Assembly (NCBI GenBank): GCA_002389705.1
Contig: DGQJ01000383.1
Span: 6,082-12,216, forward strand
From: Bacteroidales bacterium UBA4417
Lineage (GTDB): Bacteria; Bacteroidota; Bacteroidia; Bacteroidales; UBA4417
Length of the DNA stretch: 6,135 nucleotides
Direction of reading: 5' to 3'
Shown: piece by piece, positions 1-6,135 of the stretch
Layout: each line of letters starts with the position of its first letter
Position numbering within the stretch: position 1 is the stretch's first letter
Notes under the pieces: model-generated
Told to the model about the DNA's origin: nothing
Seen by the model: only the letters and a program-made list of their open reading frames with translations
Database searches by the model: none
Program-made: the position numbers and the translations under genes

Positions 1-1274
1 TCGCCCGGGTTTTTCATTTCGACACGGGTAACAGGGCCTGTAACATGTTGCAGGAAATCATCGATACCGATGGTCACATTTCCGTCCTTTTCCATAAATG
101 CCCAGGTATGGGTTTTGTCGAAAAATAAACCTTGCGGCATTTTTACACCATCGCGGCTGAAGCTCTGAGGTTCATCACTAAAAACAGGCGCCACGTTTTC
201 CTGTTTGCGATATGATCGCACAATAACACCTGCAACCAGGCCAAGGCCGATAACAACCGCTAGAACAAGGAAGATAATTCCTGTTTGCGAAGCATCATTT
301 GCCGGGGTTACCGATAAAACCGGCGTATTAATTTTTTCAAGTTGCATCTGGCTCTCATTTTCGGCCAGCTCAATATATCCTTTTGATTTCATATACTGTT
401 GTCCACCGGCAAGTACCCACGACAAAAATGCGAGTTCCGATTCATTTTCGGGAGCTGTGGCACTTACTACATAGATGTTTGTGTACAATGCTTTGGGATA
501 TTTCCCGATCCAGACACTGCGCATAAAAACATCAGCATTGGCATAGATGTCTTCCATATAATCGAGGGTGCCGTTCCCGTTTTTATCAATGGGGAGCAGC
601 CTGATGTTATCAGCCAGTTGCTGGTTTGCGGGATTGGTTACTGCTACCAGTTTGCAGAATGCAAGCGCATAAGGATCCTTCTGCACGGCAGCCGAAACCT
701 CCTGGCTGGATCCAAACGAAATTCCGGAAACCGGAAGCTGATTTAACTGCAGAAACCTGGCTACAGCGGTTTTAGTGTCATTGTCGTTCACAACGTAGAT
801 ATGCATGGCTGTATTTTTTGCACCAGCAGAAAGTGTATTCCAGTACTGGCTTTCAGGATTGCTAAAAATGCCAGCCAGTTTTTCAGACGAAAATCCGGTA
901 CGGCTGATTTCGTTCCAAAAAGGGTTTGAAGCATTCATTACCGGAACTATGATATCACGGCCGATTACCATTCTCCAGGCTTTGTCGCTCATAGGTGCTG
1001 ATTGCGATTTGGAGGAAACAAAGCCCAGGTTACTGGTTGTGCCGGGTACCACGCTGTTAGGGCCCGAAGCTTCGACCTTGATTAGTTTCCCCGGGAAAAG
1101 CCGGCCATATTCAGCAGCCCAGGTTGATGCTAACTGGTATAAATCGGGTGAACACTGAACGGTTACCAATTCATTATTTGAATTGTTACCACTTGATGCA
1201 ACTTGCTGGCTGTAAACTTTTACAGGAAAAGCAGACAGTAAAATTGCGACTGACAGAAGAATTATTTTTTTCAT
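1..1274 (-). CDS. PstS-like periplasmic binding protein fused through one TM helix to a GcvH-like domain (3' end outside window)
   Basis: I translated this frame by hand: it is open from the ATG at 1274-1272 to the left edge (424 codons, no stop). Residues 1-22 form a signal peptide (MKKIILLSVAILLSAF, cut near VYS|QQ, no lipobox cysteine). Residues 35-305 resemble the PstS/PBP-like family: SPDLYQLASTWAAEY near 42-56, VEASGPNS near 67-74, and the typical C-terminal FLSWVLAGGQQYMKSKGY at 283-300. DKNGNGTLDYME at 230-241 matches a 12-residue EF-hand-type loop. Residues 332-352 are a hydrophobic helix followed by RSYRK, so the downstream part should be cytoplasmic. Residues 378-424 (MPQGLFFDKTHTWAF, then GNVTIGIDDFLQHVTGPV) match the beginning of glycine-cleavage H protein, where the usual pattern is Y..EHEW, VGIT..AQ..LG. 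The lipoyl-lysine region lies beyond the window. A phosphate role is not established; the ligand and the lipoylation state are unknown. The domain calls are family knowledge; the topology is inference. Confidence 0.85.
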   Translation of the reverse strand, partial: MKKIILLSVAILLSAFPVKVYSQQVASSGNNSNNELVTVQCSPDLYQLASTWAAEYGRLFPGKLIKVEASGPNSVVPGTTSNLGFVSSKSQSAPMSDKAWRMVIGRDIIVPVMNASNPFWNEISRTGFSSEKLAGIFSNPESQYWNTLSAGAKNTAMHIYVVNDNDTKTAVARFLQLNQLPVSGISFGSSQEVSAAVQKDPYALAFCKLVAVTNPANQQLADNIRLLPIDKNGNGTLDYMEDIYANADVFMRSVWIGKYPKALYTNIYVVSATAPENESELAFLSWVLAGGQQYMKSKGYIELAENESQMQLEKINTPVLSVTPANDASQTGIIFLVLAVVIGLGLVAGVIVRSYRKQENVAPVFSDEPQSFSRDGVKMPQGLFFDKTHTWAFMEKDGNVTIGIDDFLQHVTGPVTRVEMKNPG

Positions 1275-1478
1275 GGCATAAAGAATTTCAATATTACAAT
1301 TCATCATATCCAATAACGGTGCCACGATTATAATACACTGTTTTTAAGCACGTTAAACCTATCCCTGTTTAATATTTAAGCAGTCGGTGTGTTTATTTTT
1401 TCAACAGCAGCAATAATATACAGCTACAAGGCACTCAAAATCAATTTTTTAAACTATGTTGTTGAATATTCTTACACA

Positions 1479-1495
1479 TGTTGATTTTGTCAACA
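1479..1495. repeat. Short perfect inverted repeat, possible operator
   Basis: TGTTGA and TCAACA form a perfect 6-bp inverted repeat around the 5-base spacer TTTTG. It lies about 205 bp upstream of the fusion gene's start codon. It could be an operator half-site pair or a small hairpin. There is no U-tract on either strand, so it is not a good terminator. At this size a chance occurrence is quite possible. Confidence 0.3.
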
Positions 1496-1610
1496 CTTTC
1501 GCGTAAATATTGCGCTCGAAATGAGGATTCAGGCTATAACCCGGCTGAAAAAATTGAAATTATGTGAAAAATATATTAATCTGTGCCCCAGACGCATAAT
1601 TTATCAGCTT

Positions 1611-1650
1611 AAGCGACAGGGAGACTGGGCGACAGGGAGACTGGGAGATG
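1611..1650. repeat. G-rich octamer tandem repeat (GGGAGACT/GGGCGACA)
   Basis: Five consecutive 8-base units can be read: a degenerate AAGCGACA, then GGGAGACT, GGGCGACA, GGGAGACT and GGGAGATG. Seen at a larger period, GCGACAGGGAGACTGG is duplicated perfectly in tandem (1613-1628 and 1629-1644). The four GGG runs at 1619, 1627, 1635 and 1643 are each separated by exactly five bases, fitting the canonical G3+N1-7 quadruplex pattern on the plus strand. The plus strand is the template strand for the flanking minus-strand genes. The array is intergenic. Confidence 0.85.
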
Positions 1651-1662
1651 GATGATTGGCTT

Positions 1663-1729
1663 GTTCCTGTCTTCAGTCATCAGTCTTCTGTCTTCCGTCT
1701 TCCATCTTCCGTCTTCCGTCTTCCGTCAT
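1663..1729. repeat. Heptamer tandem repeat (TCTTCCG), intergenic
   Basis: A 7-base period runs from a degenerate GTTCCTG through TCTTCAG, TCATCAG, TCTTCTG, TCTTCCG, TCTTCCA and three perfect TCTTCCG copies, ending in TCAT at 1726-1729. The units become more uniform toward the MFS pseudogene, ending five bases before its terminal stop codon. On the minus strand the unit reads CGGAAGA. It lies outside any coding frame, so slippage would not shift a reading frame. Unit length and the lack of unique spacers exclude a CRISPR array. Confidence 0.85.
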
Positions 1730-1734
1730 TAACT

Positions 1735-3192
1735 TTAAAGGAAATCAAAATGATAAAAAATTCGTTGTTGAAAATCCAAATTACCAGATTTTGAACCGGT
1801 CTTATCGCGTTTGCCCCTTGCAAGTGAAGCGAAAACACCTGCAACGCATAATACAGCAAATACTACAAAGATAATCCGTGTACCCGTGATAAAAAGAGCG
1901 TGATTTGAAGGGTTAATTTTACTTCCGCCCATCAATATATGAAGAACCTGTGTGGCAATGGCCATACTCATCATCTGGCCGGCAAGGCGCATGGTTCCGA
2001 TGGTGGCCGACGCAACCCCAAAGTAACGCTTGGGCACTGAACTCATTACGGCATTGGTATTCGGAGAAGAAAACAAGCCAAAGCCGGTACCCAATATCAG
2101 CAGTCAAGAAATAATGTACGCTGGTTGTGTTTGATCATTCAGAAATGAAAGCATAGTGAGCCCGGCCACAATGATGCCCATCCCGGCAGATGAAAGGATC
2201 CGGGGATCGAATTTATCGGATAAGCGGCCGGAGAATGAAGCCACCAACGTCATGAAAATGGGCTGCGTAACCAATATTATACCGGCATCCGAAGGCTTCA
2301 GTCCTTCAATTTACTACAGGTACAAACTCAGCAGAAAAGTAACGGCAAATGTGGTAGCATAGTTAATGAGCGCTGCAAGGTTCGAATAAGCAAATACACG
2401 GTTGTCGGTAAACAGATTTATATCCCGAATCGGGAACGAAAACCTCTTTTCGTTCAGAATAAACAAGACCATCCCGCTTAAGCCGGCAAATGTCATTACA
2501 ATGGCCGAAAAAGCAGGTAGTTTTGAGAAACTGAACATAAGTAACGCTATACTGATCATATAAATCAGGGATCCGGAAACATCGAAGTGTTCGTCAGCCG
2601 CATCGCGCCATTCGGATTTGATGGCATAAAAAGTGGCTGGTATAACAAAAAGCCCGAACGGAATATTGAGCCAGAAAACACTCCTCCACCCCAGTAAATC
2701 GGTAAGGAAACCGCCCTGCAGGGGAGCCAGGGTAAGCCCCAGATAAACGGCAGAAACATTTATACCTATGGCCCGGCCTCGTCTTTCGGGCGGAAAAGCG
2801 GATGTGATCATGGCTGTTCCGGTTGCAAACATCATTGAGCCTCCAATGCCCTGCAACAACCGGAAACCTATCAGTATTCCGGAACTGGTAGCAAGAGCGC
2901 AAAGCCCCGAAGCTATGGTAACAATAATATTTCCTAAAATAAAAACCTTTTTACAACCGGTCATATCAGCAATTTTACCGATAGGTAGCAACACGGCTAG
3001 TGAAGCAAGCAGAAACGACATCTAAGCCCAACCCATCACAACGGTATTCATCCGGAGTTCAGAAGCCATATCGGGAAGCGCAATATTTACAGCAGCTCCC
3101 ATAAATGGATTAATAAATGAAGTGAGTATAATCAGGAACAACAGTAAATTTTTATTCCCCGTTTCCGCCCTTTTTGTACCTGTACTTTTCAT
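1735..3192 (-). pseudogene. MFS drug exporter, DHA2 (EmrB/QacA) type, with four in-frame stops
   Basis: Reading from the ATG at 3192-3190 gives one 486-codon frame that ends with TAA at 1737-1735. It is interrupted by TAG at codon 57 (3024-3022), TAG and TAA at codons 293-294 (2316-2311) and TGA at codon 363 (2106-2104). No frameshift is needed. The family signature is strong on both sides of each stop: AAVNIALPDMA near 33-43, the motif A loop GKIADMTGCKK at 72-82, the motif B region RLLQGIGGSMM near 111-121, a motif C-like stretch GLTLAPLQGG near 152-161, then GWRSVFWLNIPFG. After the stops come SGRLSDKFDPRIL and GTGFGLFSSPNTNAVMSSVP, typical of the second half. Overall length agrees with a 12-14 TM DHA2 exporter of the inner membrane. 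If translated it would make only fragments, so it is called inactive. The alternatives are sequencing error or very recent inactivation. Confidence 0.85.
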
Positions 3193-3238
3193 TTCAGGTT
3201 AATACGGAATACAAATATTAGCCCGAATTCTGTTCCGG

Positions 3239-3271
3239 TTTTACCTTTATGCATCAATTCTGCTAATTTCG
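3239..3271 (+). promoter_or_regulatory. Candidate Bacteroidota-type promoter (distal) for the secreted-protein gene
   Basis: TTTTA at 3239-3243 is followed, 20 bases later, by TAATTTCG at 3264-3271. This approximates the Bacteroidota primary-sigma pattern TTTG, 19-21 bases, TAnnTTTG, with one mismatch in the -7 element. Transcription would start near 3277, giving a leader of about 145 bases. Assigned by pattern only. Confidence 0.3.
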
Positions 3272-3359
3272 CTGAGAATAAAAATCCTGACCAGTTAGTT
3301 TCTTTTACCATGCAATCTGAATCGGGGATTTTAACATTCTGCGACGCCGGAGAAATTCA

Positions 3360-3393
3360 TTTTCAGGACAATGGAATTATTTTCGTATCTTTA
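3360..3393 (+). promoter_or_regulatory. Candidate Bacteroidota-type promoter (proximal) for the secreted-protein gene
   Basis: TTTTC at 3360-3364 and TATCTTTA at 3386-3393 are separated by 21 bases. The second element matches TAnnTTTG except for its last base. Transcription would begin near 3400, leaving about 22 A/T-rich bases before the ATG at 3422. The start codon is preceded by ataaacaaa and has no Shine-Dalgarno sequence, as is common in this phylum. Confidence 0.35.
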
Positions 3394-3421
3394 ATATTGC
3401 AGAACCTTTAATATAAACAAA

Positions 3422-4291
3422 ATGAAAAAGGCCAGGATAATTATACTTATGTACTTCATTTTTGCAGTCATATCCGGTATAGCACAAACACAGCCGCTCA
3501 TTACTGCGTACGACACCCTTTATTTAAAACAACAATCAGCAAACGTTGATGACTATTTACTGGCTGATACTAATATTTCGAAAATCAGCATACATGCATC
3601 AGCACCAGTTCAGATGAATGATGTTAAATTTAAAATTGGCGGCGATATGTGGCGCGGAGCGTTAACCCTGATATCAGGCATTGGCATAAGCGGTGCAAAG
3701 GATGTTGACTGGTACCTGGCAGCTTCTATAAGAACAAATAATTCACATTACGACTGGGTATCAGACATTTACTGCCCAGGGTATATTGAAAAACAGCGCA
3801 CTCGTACCACCAACAGCGATGGCAGCCATGGTGTTGAAACCAGTTATGTGAACGTTTTTTCATGGAACAGGGGCGCCCTGGGATATATTATTGAAGCTGG
3901 TGATACAATTGGCTGGCATTATGTTATACGTACCCCTAAAACTGACACTTCCATCGTACAATGGGTAAACAAGGTGTATAAATCCAACAATGAAAAGATG
4001 AATTTTAACCAGACCGACTTTGCCTGTAAAGGCGAATTCCTGGGCAATGTAAGCGTAATGCTTTACAATACGGCTGAAAACCGCATGTATATTTTCAGGC
4101 ACGACGAATTGCTGGGCATCTGCCAGTTTGCTAAAATACCGTCGCCACTTGTACGAAAAAAGAAGAGGGTGTATGTTCAACCTTACCTGCTGGTGAGCAC
4201 CGGCATAGCTGCACCCGATAAAAACGATATGCTGCGGCTCGCCATCACAGGCAAACGCTTTAAAAATGCAATGGAGAACTATCATCAATAA
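3422..4291 (+). CDS. Secreted protein of unknown function
   Basis: A complete 289-residue ORF that I do not recognise. Residues 1-21 form a Sec signal peptide: MKKAR, a hydrophobic core IIILMYFIFAVI, and a cleavage site GIA|Q, the form common in Bacteroidota. There is no lipobox, so the product should be periplasmic or exported in soluble form. The mature part has no further membrane helix and is rich in aromatic and beta-strand-like segments (WRGALTLISGIGISG near 77-91, VDWYLAASIR near 95-104, GALGYIIEAGDTIGWHYVIR at 151-170). Three cysteines occur (118, 202, 234), one of which must be unpaired if a disulfide forms. A basic stretch RKKKR at 245-249 precedes the last strands. No catalytic motif, carbohydrate-binding signature or C-terminal type IX sorting domain is evident. 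The ATG is supported by the signal peptide starting there. The gene converges with transketolase, 53 bp away, and diverges from the MFS pseudogene, so it is probably transcribed alone. Confidence 0.8.
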   Translation: MKKARIIILMYFIFAVISGIAQTQPLITAYDTLYLKQQSANVDDYLLADTNISKISIHASAPVQMNDVKFKIGGDMWRGALTLISGIGISGAKDVDWYLAASIRTNNSHYDWVSDIYCPGYIEKQRTRTTNSDGSHGVETSYVNVFSWNRGALGYIIEAGDTIGWHYVIRTPKTDTSIVQWVNKVYKSNNEKMNFNQTDFACKGEFLGNVSVMLYNTAENRMYIFRHDELLGICQFAKIPSPLVRKKKRVYVQPYLLVSTGIAAPDKNDMLRLAITGKRFKNAMENYHQ

Positions 4292-4344
4292 CATAACCGC
4301 AGTAAACGGTATGCCTGGCTCTGACAGCTCTCCATTTTCAGAAG

Positions 4345-6135
4345 TTATTTTGTTTCTTCAAGAAATGCAACAACCTGTTTGTATACATTTTCAGGTGTAA
4401 ACCCGAATTTCTCATCCAATACTTTGGCTGGTGCCGAGTACCCGAAATGATCCAGTCCCCATACCTTACCATGCGTACCAACAAGCCCGGCCAGTGTGAT
4501 GGGCAAACCGGCTGTGAGGCCAAATACAGGAACATGAGCAGGAATTACCTGTTGCTGGTAATCAACGGGTTGCTGCCTGAAAAGTCCTTCGGAAATAGCA
4601 GAAACCACTTTTACTTTAAGCCCGCTGTTGGCAGAGAGTAAAGCAGCACCATCGACCAGTGTCGAAACTTCGGAACCGGAAGCTACCAGCACCACATCAG
4701 GCTGGCTGTTGCAATCGAGCACCACATAAGCGCCTTTTTCGGCCTGTGATGCATCCTGGTATCGTGTTGAATCATTTTTTGCAGGCAGATCTTTAATATT
4801 CTGGCGCGAAAGGATAAGCGCAGTAGGCGTATGTTTGTTTTCCATGGCCATTTTCCAGGCTACAGAGGTTTCGCAGGCATCAGCCGGACGAAGTGCCAGC
4901 AGGCTCATATGGCCGTGATGGTTTTTCAGGTTTTCGAGCAGCCTAAGCTGGGCTTCCTGCTCAATGGGCTGGTGGGTAGGCCCGTCTTCGCCTACACGGA
5001 AAGCATCGTGGGTCCAGATGTATTTTACCGGCAAGCCCATTAAGGCCGAAAGCCTGACTGCCGGTTTCATATAATCACTGAAAACAAAGAAAGTTGCACA
5101 TGCGGCCCAAACCCCGCCATGCAGCGCAATACCATTACAGATTGCAGCCATGGTAAGTTCACTTACACCGGCCTGCAGGAACGCTCCGCTGAAGTCGCCT
5201 TTGGTAAATGCTTTGGTGTACTTAAGGAAACCATCGGTTTTATCACTGTTCGAAAGGTCGGCTGACGAAACAATCATATTTTCTACATGCTGGGCCAGGT
5301 AACCCAATATGGCGGCTGAAGCGGCACGGCTTGCGATGCCTTCCTTCTGTGAAACAGACGAAAAGTCGAGCTCGGGAAGGTTGCCGGAGAAGAACAACTG
5401 AAGTTTGGCAGCCAGTTCAGGATTTGATTTTTCCCATTCGCGCTGCGCCTGTTTACGTTTGGCAGCTTCGGCAATTTTAGCTTTTCCGGCTTCCTGGTAT
5501 AATGCAGCAACTTCGGGGAAAATAACAAACGGATCAGCCGGATTACCACCCAGGTTTTCGATAGTTTTTTCGAACGAAGCGCCCGATTCACCGAGTGGCA
5601 TACCATGGGTGGCACAATTACGCTCGTAACTGCTGCCATCGGCTTTCAACGCACCTTTGCCCATGATGGTTTTACCGATAATGAGGGTAGGTTTTTCTGT
5701 TTCGGCAATGGCTGTGTTGAGCGAAGCCCTGATCTGGCCGGCATTGTTTCCGTCGATGGTTATAACCTTCCAACCCCAGGCTTCGTATTTCATGGCAGTA
5801 TTTTCGCACGAAACTGCATCTGTTTCCGTCGAAAGCTGTATATCATTCGAATCGTAAAACATCACCAGGTTATTGAGCCCCAGGAAACCGGCAATACGGC
5901 CTGCCGATTGAGAAATTTCTTCCTGTATACCTCCATCAGAGATGTAGGCAAAAGTTTTGTGTGCCATCCATTCGCCAAAACGGGCGCAAAGGAAACGTTC
6001 GGCAATTGCAGCACCCACTGCCATGGTATGTCCCTGGCCTAAGGGGCCTGAGGTATTTTCGACACCACGGGCAAAATCAACTTCGGGATGACCCGGTGTA
6101 GGACTCCCCCACTGGCGGAAGTTTTTCAGTTCGTC
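4345..6135 (-). CDS. tkt: Transketolase (5' end outside window)
   Basis: Transketolase moves two-carbon ketol units between sugar phosphates in the non-oxidative pentose phosphate pathway, using thiamine diphosphate and a divalent metal in the cytosol. The frame is open to the right edge, giving 596 residues; about 70-80 N-terminal residues of the usual 660-680 are missing. Visible parts, numbered from the edge: GSPTPGHPE (10-18) with the substrate/cofactor His16, GVENTSGPLGQG (24-35), the ThDP/metal motif ISDGGIQEEISQ (65-76, SDG in place of GDG), CATHGMPLG with His177, DLSNS (293-297), GVSEL with the catalytic Glu326 (GVREF in most homologues), FVFSDYMKPAVRLSALMGLP near 350-369, and THDAFRVGEDGPTHQP with His376. 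The C-terminal domain VLVASGSEVSTL starts near 482. All catalytic residues within view are retained. The internal Met at 6024 is not the true start, because conserved GHPE and GPLGQG motifs lie upstream of it. TAA is at 4347-4345. Confidence 0.96.
   Translation of the reverse strand, partial: DELKNFRQWGSPTPGHPEVDFARGVENTSGPLGQGHTMAVGAAIAERFLCARFGEWMAHKTFAYISDGGIQEEISQSAGRIAGFLGLNNLVMFYDSNDIQLSTETDAVSCENTAMKYEAWGWKVITIDGNNAGQIRASLNTAIAETEKPTLIIGKTIMGKGALKADGSSYERNCATHGMPLGESGASFEKTIENLGGNPADPFVIFPEVAALYQEAGKAKIAEAAKRKQAQREWEKSNPELAAKLQLFFSGNLPELDFSSVSQKEGIASRAASAAILGYLAQHVENMIVSSADLSNSDKTDGFLKYTKAFTKGDFSGAFLQAGVSELTMAAICNGIALHGGVWAACATFFVFSDYMKPAVRLSALMGLPVKYIWTHDAFRVGEDGPTHQPIEQEAQLRLLENLKNHHGHMSLLALRPADACETSVAWKMAMENKHTPTALILSRQNIKDLPAKNDSTRYQDASQAEKGAYVVLDCNSQPDVVLVASGSEVSTLVDGAALLSANSGLKVKVVSAISEGLFRQQPVDYQQQVIPAHVPVFGLTAGLPITLAGLVGTHGKVWGLDHFGYSAPAKVLDEKFGFTPENVYKQVVAFLEETK

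Larger units (their letters stand above)
1275..1734. other. AT-rich intergenic region without a supported gene
   Basis: This 460-bp spacer lies between the end of the MFS pseudogene and the start of the binding-protein/H-domain fusion, both on the minus strand. I find no convincing ORF on either strand. Its right third consists of the octamer and heptamer arrays listed separately; the middle holds a short inverted repeat. A promoter for the fusion gene should lie here. On the minus strand, TAATATTG (1296-1289) is a weak match to the Bacteroidota -7 element TAnnTTTG, but it would leave a leader of only a few bases. TATAAT (1332-1327) is another weak candidate. Neither has a clear upstream element. 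No hairpin followed by a U-tract was found that would end transcription from the MFS side. Confidence 0.6.
3193..3421. other. Divergent intergenic region between MFS pseudogene and secreted-protein gene
   Basis: This 229-bp spacer separates two divergent genes and must carry their promoters. Two weak plus-strand candidates are listed separately. On the minus strand, TAATATTTG (3222-3214) resembles a Bacteroidota -7 element with a spacer one base too long and lies about 20 bp before the MFS start; it has no clear upstream TTTG. Apart from a doubtful 33-codon ORF, I see no gene. Confidence 0.5.

Noticed and set aside
1465..1493. Sigma-70-like promoter on the minus strand (TTGACA, 17 bases, AATATT)
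   Set aside because: The -10 box is poor, the site is about 190 bp from the next start, and Bacteroidota do not normally use the TTGACA/TATAAT pattern; probably coincidence.
1663..1729. CRISPR array
   Set aside because: The units are 7 bases in direct contiguity with no unique spacers and no cas genes.
1656..1874. Plus-strand ORF of 72 codons running through the heptamer array
   Set aside because: Its composition comes from the repeat (SSVFCLPSSIF) and from the antisense of the MFS 3' end; no protein-like features.
1735..2094. Separate minus-strand gene starting at TTG 2094
   Set aside because: It is the C-terminal third of the MFS frame after the TGA at 2106-2104, not an independent gene.
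3310..3411. 33-codon plus-strand ORF just upstream of the secreted-protein gene
   Set aside because: No ribosome-binding context, overlaps the likely promoter, and no recognisable protein features; it could be a leader peptide but nothing supports that.
3860..4294. 144-codon minus-strand ORF
   Set aside because: Antisense shadow of the secreted-protein gene, which has a signal peptide and a sensible start.
4292..4344. Bidirectional terminator between the convergent genes
   Set aside because: Only short weak complementarities (CCG/CGG, AGC/GCT) and no stem with a U-tract could be found.
6022..6024. Internal ATG as the transketolase start
   Set aside because: Conserved GHPE and GPLGQG motifs lie upstream in the same open frame, so the gene begins beyond the right edge.

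Overview
The window reads as a chromosomal segment of a member of the Bacteroidota, probably a Bacteroidales/Marinilabiliales-type environmental or anaerobic lineage. The evidence is the transketolase subtype (an ISDGGIQEEISQ cofactor motif in place of the usual GDG form), A-rich leaders without a Shine-Dalgarno sequence (the secreted-protein gene is preceded by ataaacaaa), TAnnTTTG-like promoter elements, signal peptides ending in A|Q, and moderate GC. The assignment is inference from sequence style; no marker RNA gene is present.

Layout, left to right. (1) Positions 1-1274, minus strand: the N-terminal 424 codons of a fusion protein that leaves the window. It has a signal peptide, a PstS-like periplasmic binding domain with an embedded EF-hand-type loop, one transmembrane helix, and then the start of a glycine-cleavage H-protein (lipoyl carrier-like) domain placed in the cytoplasm. 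(2) Positions 1275-1734: an AT-rich intergenic region holding a small inverted repeat, a G-rich octamer array with G-quadruplex potential, and a pyrimidine-rich heptamer array that stops five bases from the next gene. (3) Positions 1735-3192, minus strand: a full-length MFS drug-exporter gene of the DHA2 (EmrB/QacA) type. It stays in one reading frame but is interrupted by four stop codons (TAG, TAG, TAA, TGA), so it is called a pseudogene. (4) Positions 3193-3421: a divergent promoter region. (5) Positions 3422-4291, plus strand: an unrecognised secreted protein of 289 residues. (6) Positions 4345-6135, minus strand: transketolase, lacking only its first 70-80 residues beyond the right edge.

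The genes do not form one evident pathway. The secreted protein and transketolase converge across a 53-bp gap, the MFS pseudogene and the secreted protein diverge, and the fusion gene lies downstream of the pseudogene on the same strand behind a long repeat-bearing spacer. Transketolase is ordinary central metabolism. The most notable item is the binding-protein/TM/H-protein fusion, which would physically link a periplasmic ligand-binding domain to a lipoyl-carrier-like fold inside the cell.
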